A DNA stretch of 55,838 nt from Verrucomicrobiota bacterium (GTDB taxonomy: Bacteria; Verrucomicrobiota; Verrucomicrobiia; Limisphaerales; UBA11358). The notes under the pieces were generated by a model. That model ran no database searches, was not told where the DNA came from, and was given only the letters and a program-made list of their open reading frames with translations. The stretch lies in NCBI GenBank assembly GCA_028872915.1, contig JAGWNY010000021.1, forward strand, positions 1 to 55,838, read 5' to 3'. Numbering within the stretch: position 1 is the first letter of the stretch; every line of letters starts with the position of its first letter. Shown here piece by piece: positions 24,498 through 31,607 of the stretch. The position numbers and the translations under genes were made by a program.

Positions 24498-25981
24498 AAC
24501 TCCAACTCATTCCGTTCGATCCAATCATGCCGCCACCGGACCTGTGGCTTGCGTTCAAACACCCACAATACGTCTTCGCAGTGGGCGGTATTCTGCTGGC
24601 GCTTGTGGCTGCTTGGCTTCTGTTTGTCCCCCGCAAGGCCAAACGCATTGTCGCACGGCTCGGTGGATTGACGTGGAAACGGACACAATTCTGTCGCGGC
24701 TGGCTCATCACGGGCGACACCGGCTCCGGCAAGACCAGTTCCGGCATCAATCAACTTGCGCACCAGGTTTTCCAGAACGAGCGGAATTGGGGTGGGCTGT
24801 GTATTGACGAAAAGGGCGTTTATTGGGAAACGCTGGCGGCAATGGCCGAGCATTACGGCCGAGCGCATGACCTAATCCACTTGCAGATTCGCGCGAACGA
24901 TTCCGACCAACGATGGACGCCGCCGCACCGTTTCAATCTGACAGGCGACCGCAGTATTCCATTTACGACTTACGCGAAGTTCATCGTGGACACCGCCACA
25001 AGCCTCGGCCAGGGCGGGGACAAGGGGTTTTTCAAAAGCCAGGCGCAGACCCACATCGCCCACGCACTCGAAATGCTCTACGAATTGAAACGTCCGGTCA
25101 CTCTGCTCGGCGCGTTTGAGTTGTTGTCCAATCGTGAATTGCTCGAAGAAGAAATGGAGAATCTTGAGCAACTTCTCGAAACGCCACGGCGAGAAGCCGT
25201 GTATGCACATTTCGCGAATCGTTTTCTCAACCAGCCCGACGAGCAATCCGGTGGCGTTCGCGAAACCATTGGAAATTATCTGCAATACTTTCTAACGCCC
25301 GAAGTGGCGGAGGTGTTTTGCACCGGCGAGAGCACGTTCGACTTCGCCACAATTGACCAAGGCAAAATCATTCTCACCACGATGCCGCAAAAATTTCAAA
25401 CCGAGCGGCGTTATGTGAACACGTTTCTGAAACTGCTTTACTACAATCACGCACTGCGCCGGTTCGACAAAACCAAGACTGAACGGGCGAAAAGCAATCT
25501 GATTGTTTTGTGGGCGGATGAAGCGCAACGGTTTATGACCGCCAGTGAAGACGGCACTAGCGACTACAACTGTGTGGACGTGATTCGCGAAGCAGGCGCA
25601 ACAATCGTCGCCGCCGCCCAAAGCACCACCTCGTTTGTGCCGCCACTTGGCAACGACAAATCAAAGGTGCTGACGCTGAATCTCCGTAACCGGATAATCT
25701 TTCGCGCCGCCGACGAAGCGGATGCCGTCCAAGCCGCTGATTTCATCGGGAAAAAGCGCGTGGTCAAACGTTCATGGGGATTCAGCGCCGGCAAGCGCAA
25801 CGTCAACTATTCCGAAACCGAGGAGCACAAAATCAAACCGCATAAGCTCCGCAATCTCCGCGACCATGAGTGTGTTTTGGTCCACTGTGAACGCGGATTC
25901 CGACGAGTGACGCTGCGGCCCCTGGAACCAAATGGCAGCGTTGTAAAGTGGTTCTCTCGGTGGAAGAATCCTTGGAGCTAG
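24494..25981 (+). CDS. type IV coupling protein (VirD4/TraD-like ATPase)
   Basis: A 495-residue ATPase that hands the relaxase-DNA complex to a secretion channel. An N-terminal membrane helix (about residues 28-46) is followed by Walker A G-D-T-G-S-G-K-T (74-81) and Walker B-like L-I-V-L-W-A-D-E-A-Q near 338. A-A-Q-S-T-T-S-F, typical of the sensor region of coupling proteins, follows. I prefer the ATG at 24494, which overlaps the previous stop as ATGA; an ATG at 24488 is also in frame. Only one clear membrane helix is visible where VirD4 usually has two. No VirB-type channel genes are in the window. Confidence 0.87.
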   Translation: MKLQLIPFDPIMPPPDLWLAFKHPQYVFAVGGILLALVAAWLLFVPRKAKRIVARLGGLTWKRTQFCRGWLITGDTGSGKTSSGINQLAHQVFQNERNWGGLCIDEKGVYWETLAAMAEHYGRAHDLIHLQIRANDSDQRWTPPHRFNLTGDRSIPFTTYAKFIVDTATSLGQGGDKGFFKSQAQTHIAHALEMLYELKRPVTLLGAFELLSNRELLEEEMENLEQLLETPRREAVYAHFANRFLNQPDEQSGGVRETIGNYLQYFLTPEVAEVFCTGESTFDFATIDQGKIILTTMPQKFQTERRYVNTFLKLLYYNHALRRFDKTKTERAKSNLIVLWADEAQRFMTASEDGTSDYNCVDVIREAGATIVAAAQSTTSFVPPLGNDKSKVLTLNLRNRIIFRAADEADAVQAADFIGKKRVVKRSWGFSAGKRNVNYSETEEHKIKPHKLRNLRDHECVLVHCERGFRRVTLRPLEPNGSVVKWFSRWKNPWS

Positions 25982-26008
25982 GGCACCGGACGATTATTCA
26001 ATGGACCG

Positions 26009-26515
26009 ATGAACATCACTTATCAGGTCGGCGACGCGACGCGGCCAACTGGAGACCATCCCAAAATTATTGTCCATGTTTGCAACGACGCGGGCGGATG
26101 GGGAAAGGGATTTGTTGTCGCGGTATCGCTCCGTTGGCGTGAGCCTGAAAGGCGTTATCGCGCTTGGCATCGTGGTGAAGAAACCCAACCGTTTGCCTTG
26201 GGGCAGGTTCAGTTCGTGCAGGTCGAGGACACAATTTGGGTTGCCAATTTGATTGGCCAGCACGGAATGGGTTTTCGTCACGGTCTTCCGCCCATACGTT
26301 ACGAGGCGGCTCGGAATGGATTGCGTGTTGTCGCGACGAGAGCAAAGGAACTCGGTGCGCAGGTCCACATGCCCCGAATTGGGTCAGGGCTTGCAGGCGG
26401 CAATTGGGAGGAAATTGAGCGGATTATTGGGGAGGAGTTAATCGCACCCGGTGTTAAGGTAACTGTTTATGATTTACCGCAACGACAAAACATTGGACAA
26501 ATCGTTGGTCTGTAA
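26009..26515 (+). CDS. macro-domain protein (ADP-ribose binding/hydrolysing)
   Basis: A 168-residue single-domain protein. The start I-T-Y-Q-V-G-D-A-T-R-P, the segment I-I-V-H-V-C-N-D-A-G-G-W-G-K-G-F-V with its invariant Asn and Gly-rich loop, and the later P-R-I-G-S-G-L-A-G-G-N-W phosphate loop define a macro domain of the Poa1p/ALC1-like group. These bind ADP-ribose and often remove it from proteins, nucleic acids or ADP-ribose-1''-phosphate. It lies 27 bases after the coupling-protein gene and looks like cargo of the element. No DarT-type ADP-ribosyltransferase is visible beside it. Confidence 0.88.
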   Translation: MNITYQVGDATRPTGDHPKIIVHVCNDAGGWGKGFVVAVSLRWREPERRYRAWHRGEETQPFALGQVQFVQVEDTIWVANLIGQHGMGFRHGLPPIRYEAARNGLRVVATRAKELGAQVHMPRIGSGLAGGNWEEIERIIGEELIAPGVKVTVYDLPQRQNIGQIVGL

Positions 26516-26710
26516 TGCACTTGGATGTTTCAAATTAAAGGAATTCTCACCAATAACTGTCCGCTCTCGTTGATGGATGTGGTCAGCACCGGCAAATTGC
26601 GTCGACCCGGGCCGTGGGTGATCTGCCGTCGGGACTAAAGGTTGAACCGTGGCAGAGCTGGAGGCTACCGCGCCTGCACAAAGACAGCCAACGATCAAAA
26701 TGTTTTTCAT
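26474..26710 (-). CDS. small ORF with export-like N-terminus, possibly a truncated gene
   Basis: A 78-codon frame from the ATG at 26710, opening M-K-N-I-L-I-V-G-C-L-C-A-G-A-V-A-S-S-S-A, which resembles a secretion or lipoprotein signal (I-V-G-C). The remainder has no recognised fold. It overlaps the 3' end of the macro-domain gene by 42 bases on the opposite strand. It may be the 5' stub of a gene cut by element insertion; a chance frame is also possible. Confidence 0.35.
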   Translation of the reverse strand: MKNILIVGCLCAGAVASSSATVQPLVPTADHPRPGSTQFAGADHIHQRERTVIGENSFNLKHPSALQTNDLSNVLSLR

Positions 26711-26834
26711 GCGCGAGAGAGCAACAACGTTAGAATTTTTGCGCTGCCGTTCGCTTGTCACTTTTTTGTCGGCGAGATGCCAAGAATCATTCGTGGCGCA
26801 AAATACTTCTAATGTTTAGCCTTGGGGATGAAAT
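26516..26834. other. junction between mobilisation module and NRAMP gene
   Basis: 319 bases holding only the weak minus-strand ORF. No tRNA, second attachment core or integrase remnant is visible, so the right edge of the element cannot be placed here. Confidence 0.55.
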
Positions 26835-28154
26835 CTACCAAATCCCCCTGATGCCAGCATACACACCCAAACCGGCGGTGAACACCACAATACCACCGAC
26901 CAGCCAGGCATACCACCCGCGCAACCGCCACGTTTCTGGCAGCGCTTTGCACGCCAGCAAGTATAAAAAGCCCAGCACAATTGGCAGCAGCAGGGCGTTC
27001 ATCACATTCACGCCCACGGCCAGTTTTACCAGGTTGACGCCGGACAGCACGACGCCCGCGCCAATCAGCAGGCTGACGACATAAACGGCGTAGAACCACG
27101 GCGCTTCAAAAGGATGATGCGCGAGTGAACGTCTGTAGCCGGTCACTTCGCCGAGTCCCCACGCCGCCGTCAACGAAACCACGATCGTTGCCACCCACGC
27201 TGCGCCCAGCATGCCCAGCGCGAAAATCACCTTGCCCCAGAATGAACCCAGGAAGGGAATCAAAGCGTTGGCGATTTGCTGCACCGTGTCCAGTGACGCA
27301 TGGGGATTCTTCGCGCCGATGGTGCTGGCGGTGACAATCAAGATCGCCGCCATGATGACTTGAGTAACCACCGCGCCGATCGCCGTGTCCAGACGAGCCG
27401 GCTTAAGGTGGGAAATATCCAGTCCTTTGTCCACCACGGCCGATTGCTGATAGAACACCATCCACGGCATAATGACCGCTCCAACGTTGCTGGCCAGCAG
27501 GAACAAATATTGGCGGTCGCCCAGCGGCATTTGGGCCATGCCGTGAAGCATCGCTGTCCCGCTGGGATGCGACACGATCGCCACCGCGACAAACGCCAGT
27601 TCAAACAATCCAATCAGCAAGGCCACCTTTTCCACCTGCCGATAGGTGCCGGTGGCCACCACGGCAATCAGAAAAATCACCGTAAGCGAGATGCTCATCC
27701 AGGGCGAAACGCCAAAAAGCTGTCCCACGCCGGCGATGCCTGAAAATTCAGTCAACATTGCGCCGACACACGACACCAGTAGAGTGCCGACCGAGAGCCA
27801 GGCCCACCCTTTGCCAAAATGCTCGGCAATCAACTCGCCATGCCCCTTGCGCGTGACCAACCCCAATCGGACCGTCAATTCCTGCACCACGTAAAGAATG
27901 GGAACGAGCAGGAGTTGCAGCAGCAGCAGGCGATAGCCCCATCGCGCCCCGCTTTGGGCGGCCACGATCGCGCTGCCGGCGTCGGTGTCAGCCAGCATCA
28001 CCACCAGGCCAGGACCAACCGTGATCAGAGCCAGTTTCCAGAGCGGAATCGGCATCGAGACGATGGCTTTGGTCTGCGGTCTTTCCGCTGCCAAGAGGAT
28101 ATCAGCCCGGCTCGCTGCCCAAATGGTATTGGCTTGTTTCAGATTCATGCACAA
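26835..28154 (-). CDS. NRAMP-superfamily metal transporter, atypical metal site
   Basis: A 439-residue membrane protein with about 11 helices that should import a divalent cation. The first-helix motif, normally D-P-G-N, reads D-A-G-S (in L-A-D-T-D-A-G-S-A). The sixth-helix motif, normally M-P-H, reads M-P-W (I-M-P-W-M-V-F-Y-Q-Q-S-A-V-V-D-K-G). Loss of the Asn ligand and the His is reported in NRAMP relatives that carry Mg2+ rather than Mn2+ or Fe2+, so the substrate is uncertain. The first 33 residues precede a second possible start (M-P-I-P-L-W-K-L). It lies 17 bases downstream of the NapH-like gene. Confidence 0.85.
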   Translation of the reverse strand: MCMNLKQANTIWAASRADILLAAERPQTKAIVSMPIPLWKLALITVGPGLVVMLADTDAGSAIVAAQSGARWGYRLLLLQLLLVPILYVVQELTVRLGLVTRKGHGELIAEHFGKGWAWLSVGTLLVSCVGAMLTEFSGIAGVGQLFGVSPWMSISLTVIFLIAVVATGTYRQVEKVALLIGLFELAFVAVAIVSHPSGTAMLHGMAQMPLGDRQYLFLLASNVGAVIMPWMVFYQQSAVVDKGLDISHLKPARLDTAIGAVVTQVIMAAILIVTASTIGAKNPHASLDTVQQIANALIPFLGSFWGKVIFALGMLGAAWVATIVVSLTAAWGLGEVTGYRRSLAHHPFEAPWFYAVYVVSLLIGAGVVLSGVNLVKLAVGVNVMNALLLPIVLGFLYLLACKALPETWRLRGWYAWLVGGIVVFTAGLGVYAGIRGIW

Positions 28155-28171
28155 TAACAGTAAGAGTTGCG

Positions 28172-29203
28172 TTAGAATCCCGCTGCCGGTGGATTGCCAT
28201 TTTTTGACGGCGGATTGTGCTCGTTGCCAAGTCCGCTAAGTTGAAGATACTGAATCTGCCGGGACATCTGTCGGAGCTTAACGGCAGATTGCCAGTGACC
28301 GGAAAGTTTTCCGAACACGATGGTCAGCAGAAAAATGCCGGTGATGGCCAACGCAATGACCACTGGGCGGACGCGGCGGCGCGGATAAATCGTTTGCGCC
28401 GCCAGAGTGTTGGCAACGGGACATGCTTGGACGCATTCCAAACAAAGCGAGCATTCGTCGGAATGAACGGTCAAGAGCCGGTCCACCGGCAGCCCTGCCG
28501 GACAGACCCTGGCGCATTTGCCACATTCAATGCAAGAGGGAATGTTCCGGCGGATTCGAGTCGGACTCACCAACCCAACCAGGGCGGTCAACGCGCCGTA
28601 AGGACAGAGATACCGGCACCAAAAATGCCGGACAAAAATGGATAACCCGATCAAAATCGCCAACACGACAAGCGTGGTCGTGCTCGGATGCAGGAAGAAC
28701 AAGAGCAACCGCACATCGGCGGTTTGATTGAACGGGCTGTTCAAGAAGGCTCGCAGATCCGCGAGGTTCATGCCGAAGAAAACGACCCAGACAAAGAAGG
28801 CCAACAGCAGGTATTTGATGCCCCGCAATGGCCAGTCCGCCCATCGTGGCAAATGGAAGTTGCGCCCAGTGATTCTGCGGCCAAGGTCAGCCAGTTTTTC
28901 CGACAAAAATCCAAACGGGCAAATCCAACTGCAAAAGGAGCGCTTGAATAGAAAGGAAATCGCCAGCACCGCTCCAAAAATCAGCAGACCTGCCGGATGC
29001 ATAGAATGGATGACGCCGGTCTGGAGCCAATACCAGGCGCTCATCAGGGCGCTGATGGCGCTGATGGGCAGAAATGCCTCGACGCCGGGAGGACGTGAAA
29101 CGGTCGCCAATCCTAGACTCAAGCACGAAAAATAAAACTGGATGAAGCGCCAGCCAATCCACAGGCAGATGCAAAAAAAAGCAATTTGCACCGCCCTGCG
29201 CAA
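28172..29203 (-). CDS. NapH/NosH-like polyferredoxin membrane protein
   Basis: An integral-membrane electron carrier of the NapH/CcoG/NosR C-terminal type. Two C-x3-C-P motifs on the inner face (C-S-W-I-C-P-F-G and C-R-Y-L-C-P-Y-G) and two [4Fe-4S] ferredoxin motifs (C-I-E-C-G-K-C-A-R-V-C-P and C-S-L-C-L-E-C-V-Q-A-C-P) are complete. Clade II nos systems use NapG/H-type proteins instead of NosR, so it may deliver electrons to NosZ (inference). The longest frame starts at a TTG (29203) inside a conserved-looking stretch W-L-Q-P-H-R. A better ATG with an AAAGG ribosome site lies at 29262 but is out of frame across an A7 run. Confidence 0.85.
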   Translation of the reverse strand: MRRAVQIAFFCICLWIGWRFIQFYFSCLSLGLATVSRPPGVEAFLPISAISALMSAWYWLQTGVIHSMHPAGLLIFGAVLAISFLFKRSFCSWICPFGFLSEKLADLGRRITGRNFHLPRWADWPLRGIKYLLLAFFVWVVFFGMNLADLRAFLNSPFNQTADVRLLLFFLHPSTTTLVVLAILIGLSIFVRHFWCRYLCPYGALTALVGLVSPTRIRRNIPSCIECGKCARVCPAGLPVDRLLTVHSDECSLCLECVQACPVANTLAAQTIYPRRRVRPVVIALAITGIFLLTIVFGKLSGHWQSAVKLRQMSRQIQYLQLSGLGNEHNPPSKNGNPPAAGF

Positions 29204-29238
29204 CCGATGAGGTTGGAGCCATGATTTCTGCGCGTTTA

Positions 29239-29262
29239 TTTTTTTGCGACCGTTCTGCTCAT
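29239..29262 (-). other. A-AAA-AAA slippery heptamer and out-of-frame start
   Basis: From the ATG at 29262 the frame reads M-S-R-T-V-A-K-K and then TAA, the stop falling directly after A-AAA-AAA (29245-29239). A minus-one slip there, or one extra A, joins this start to the downstream gene as K-K-I-N-A-Q-K-S-W-L-Q-P-H-R. This could be programmed frameshifting, transcript slippage, a mutation or an assembly error. Confidence 0.55.
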
Positions 29263-29315
29263 AATTGAGCCTTTGTTTTCTGCATTAAATGTGGCTCTTC
29301 GTTGGAACCGCCGCT

Positions 29316-29329
29316 TTGACGTAAGTCAA
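29316..29329. promoter_or_regulatory. Crp/Fnr-type box upstream of the NapH-like operon
   Basis: Perfect palindrome TTGAC-GTAA-GTCAA, the 5-4-5 layout of FNR/DNR/FixK sites. It lies 54 bases upstream of the ATG at 29262. A TTTAAT (minus strand, 29289-29284) could be the -10 element; it is about 36 bases from the box centre, 4 more than ideal. Confidence 0.7.
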
Positions 29330-29441
29330 GGAAATGGGTTGTGGCGTGCAACCCGTAGTCAAGTCACTCAAAACCTTTAACTCGCATCGGCTGGTTTGAT
29401 GTAAAGGTCGAATCAAAGACAGAAGTCGCATCAACGCCTTC

Positions 29442-30173
29442 TTAACGCTGGCAGCCGGGGCAGAAATACGTGCCGCGTCCGCCAAGCACGATCCGTTGAA
29501 TGGGCGTGCGACATCGGTAGCAGGGTTTGCCCTTGCGGTCATAGACCTTGAACGTTTGCACCTCGTAAATCTCTGGTCCATAGGCGATGGCCTTTTGCAG
29601 CACGCGGAGGATGCTTCTTTTCAGCCGCCGCAATTCATCCTCGTTCAACCGGTTGGCCGGCCGTTTAGGATTGATGTGCGCGTGCCACAAGGCTTCGACG
29701 GCATACATGTTGCCGATGCCCGCGATCAACCTTTGATCCAGCAACGCCACTTTGACTGGCCGACGGGTATGCTGCAAACAGGCCAGATCAAATCCTGGCG
29801 ACAGCGGCTCCGGTCCCAGTTTTGCCAGAATGGTTTCCTCTTGTTTCGCCGAAACCACGCGCACTTCCCCGAACAGCCGGGGATCCTCAAAATAGGCGGT
29901 GCCGTCATCCGTGCTGATGGCCAATCGGTAGCGAGGCGGCGGGGTGAATTCAAACCAGCCGGTCATGCCCAGATGGATGAGAATTCGCCGGCCGTCGTCC
30001 AGACGAAGACTGATGAATTTCCCACGTCGGCAAATTTCCGTGACCTTACGCCCCATCAAATCTGACGGCAGGCGGAGTTTGCGGTCACGGACCTCAACCT
30101 GCCGGATCAGCTTTCCACCCAAACGGCTGGATAGTTGCCGCGCGCAGATTTCCACTTCGGGCAACTCAGGCAT
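29442..30173 (-). CDS. mutM: formamidopyrimidine-DNA glycosylase
   Basis: A 243-residue DNA glycosylase/AP lyase removing oxidised purines such as 8-oxoguanine and formamidopyrimidine. The N-terminus M-P-E-L-P-E-V-E carries the catalytic Pro and Glu. The helix-two-turn-helix G-I-G-N-M-Y-A-V-E-A-L near residue 158 and the C-terminal zinc finger C-Y-R-C...C-P-G-C are complete. It is slightly shorter than the usual 270 residues. It is the last gene of the nine-gene minus-strand run headed by the heme-copper genes, 36 bases after uspA. The Fpg/Nei assignment inside the family is by N-terminus and zinc finger only. Confidence 0.9.
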   Translation of the reverse strand: MPELPEVEICARQLSSRLGGKLIRQVEVRDRKLRLPSDLMGRKVTEICRRGKFISLRLDDGRRILIHLGMTGWFEFTPPPRYRLAISTDDGTAYFEDPRLFGEVRVVSAKQEETILAKLGPEPLSPGFDLACLQHTRRPVKVALLDQRLIAGIGNMYAVEALWHAHINPKRPANRLNEDELRRLKRSILRVLQKAIAYGPEIYEVQTFKVYDRKGKPCYRCRTPIQRIVLGGRGTYFCPGCQR

Positions 30174-30209
30174 GATAACAGGCTCGCGGAATCGATTTGA
30201 CGTTCGGCA

Positions 30210-30704
30210 TCACTGGCGTTTGGGCTGTGGGGCGCGCTCGACGATCCAGATGGCAAAACCAATCGGTTTCCACAACAGGCGCTCAACTATGCTGCCGGCC
30301 AGAAATTCCCGCAGCAAGGACTGGTCGCTCCGGCCGACAACAATGGTATCGCAGCCATGCCTCGTCGCCGTCTTCAGGATTTGTTTGAGCACGCCTCCGG
30401 AATTTTCCGCGACCTCGGTGGCAACAATTTCCGGTCTGACTCCCTCCTGGATGACTCGCTGTTTCAGCTCTTGAAGCATGGTTGTCGCGGTTTTTCTTCG
30501 GTCGGCTTGAATCTGGCTGGCCAGCTTCCTGACCACCGCCGCCTCAATACCCTCAACCGAAGCCAGCAGCGGCGGCAGCACATGGAGTATGATCATTCCC
30601 CCGCCTTCAGGGACCTCGGCACCCGCGCAGGCTTTGGCGGCGTAAGTTACCGTCGCCATGGAATCCATCCCGCCTTCAACGGCCACCAGAAGTTTGTGAT
30701 TCAT
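30210..30704 (-). CDS. universal stress protein (UspA family)
   Basis: A 164-residue cytoplasmic stress protein with the Rossmann-like UspA fold: an opening strand L-L-V-A-V-E-G (residues 5-11), and the C-terminal ATP-binding style loop I-V-V-G-R-S-D-Q-S-L-L-R-E-F-L-A-G-S-I-V near 127-147. The usual G-x2-G-x9-G-S/T pattern is only partly kept, so ATP binding is uncertain. It sits in the operon between the ComA-like and Fpg genes, with gaps of 38 and 36 bases. Confidence 0.85.
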   Translation of the reverse strand: MNHKLLVAVEGGMDSMATVTYAAKACAGAEVPEGGGMIILHVLPPLLASVEGIEAAVVRKLASQIQADRRKTATTMLQELKQRVIQEGVRPEIVATEVAENSGGVLKQILKTATRHGCDTIVVGRSDQSLLREFLAGSIVERLLWKPIGFAIWIVERAPQPKRQ

Positions 30705-30742
30705 AACAGTGCGGCGTTTTGAAGTCTTGTCTCAAAGGCCCG

Positions 30743-31585
30743 TCAGCCTTTGAAGGTCAGAATTCGGCCCCATGTGCTCTTGGTTCCCCAAATGCCGGAG
30801 CGGAGACACTCGAGCTGAACAATCTGGCTGTGATCCACAAACAGGTTCACCTCCGTCCCATAATTTTTGACATACCACGCGAACACTTCCGGGTCGGCCG
30901 CCTCGAACATCGGTTTCTCCAAGCCGAGCGCGTTGATGATTTTTGCGACCACGTCCGTCCGCCACGACTTGACATTCTCGGTGATGCCTTCGGACTCGAT
31001 CATGATCATGTAGGCTCCGGCGTCCACGAAACGCTTGGCCTGTGAAATCGCCCATTCGGGATCGCGCGTGCCTTCGGCGGCCAACTCCGCTGCGGCCGTC
31101 GCGCCGCCGGCGCCGAACTGAATGCCGACTTCGGGCTTGGCCTTCAAACCGGCCTTCTGAACCTTTTCCACCAACCGCAGCCAATCATCCATCGGGATGG
31201 TGATGAAGCCGCTGGAGACTTCGATGATGTCGAAGCCTAGGCGCTTACATTCCTCGATGTAATGGTTGACGGCATCGGTTCCCTGCGTCAGCACATGCTC
31301 GATGAAGCCTCCGGTGGAAACCAAAACATTGTGCGCATGACAGAGATCGAGGAGTTCCTTGACGGCTTGGCGCGGCATCAAACTGAACGAGCCGCCGGCA
31401 AATTTGAGGACGTCCACGTAGGCGCCCATCGTCTCCAGCACGTCCTCCAGATAACGCTTGCCCATCGGGGTGTAATACGGCCCGCGGATCTCGGTGACGC
31501 CTCGCGCCCGCGGCTTGCCGGGGCGTTCATTGATTTTCAGAAAGTCAAATGCCCGATCAGAGGTGTTGGTGTTCGATGATTTCAT
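30743..31585 (-). CDS. phosphosulfolactate synthase-like (ComA family) protein
   Basis: A 280-residue TIM-barrel protein of the ComA family, whose archaeal founder joins sulfite to phosphoenolpyruvate in coenzyme M synthesis; plant relatives are heat-stress proteins (HSA32). Matching segments are R-G-P-Y-Y, V-L-K-F-A-G-G-S near residue 60, L-V-S-T-G-G-F-I-E near 89, E-V-S-S-G-F-I near 122, and I-M-I-E-S-E-G-I-T-E-N near 193. No other coenzyme M genes are seen, so a different substrate is likely. The gap to the MmgE/PrpD gene upstream is 22 bases, consistent with an operon. Confidence 0.8.
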   Translation of the reverse strand: MKSSNTNTSDRAFDFLKINERPGKPRARGVTEIRGPYYTPMGKRYLEDVLETMGAYVDVLKFAGGSFSLMPRQAVKELLDLCHAHNVLVSTGGFIEHVLTQGTDAVNHYIEECKRLGFDIIEVSSGFITIPMDDWLRLVEKVQKAGLKAKPEVGIQFGAGGATAAAELAAEGTRDPEWAISQAKRFVDAGAYMIMIESEGITENVKSWRTDVVAKIINALGLEKPMFEAADPEVFAWYVKNYGTEVNLFVDHSQIVQLECLRSGIWGTKSTWGRILTFKG

Positions 31586-31607
31586 AATGGTCTTCTCCGG
31601 TTAAAGG

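Noticed and set aside
26516..26834. Right attachment site of the element
   Set aside because: No sequence matching the tRNA-Ser 3' end is present here, so the boundary cannot be set.
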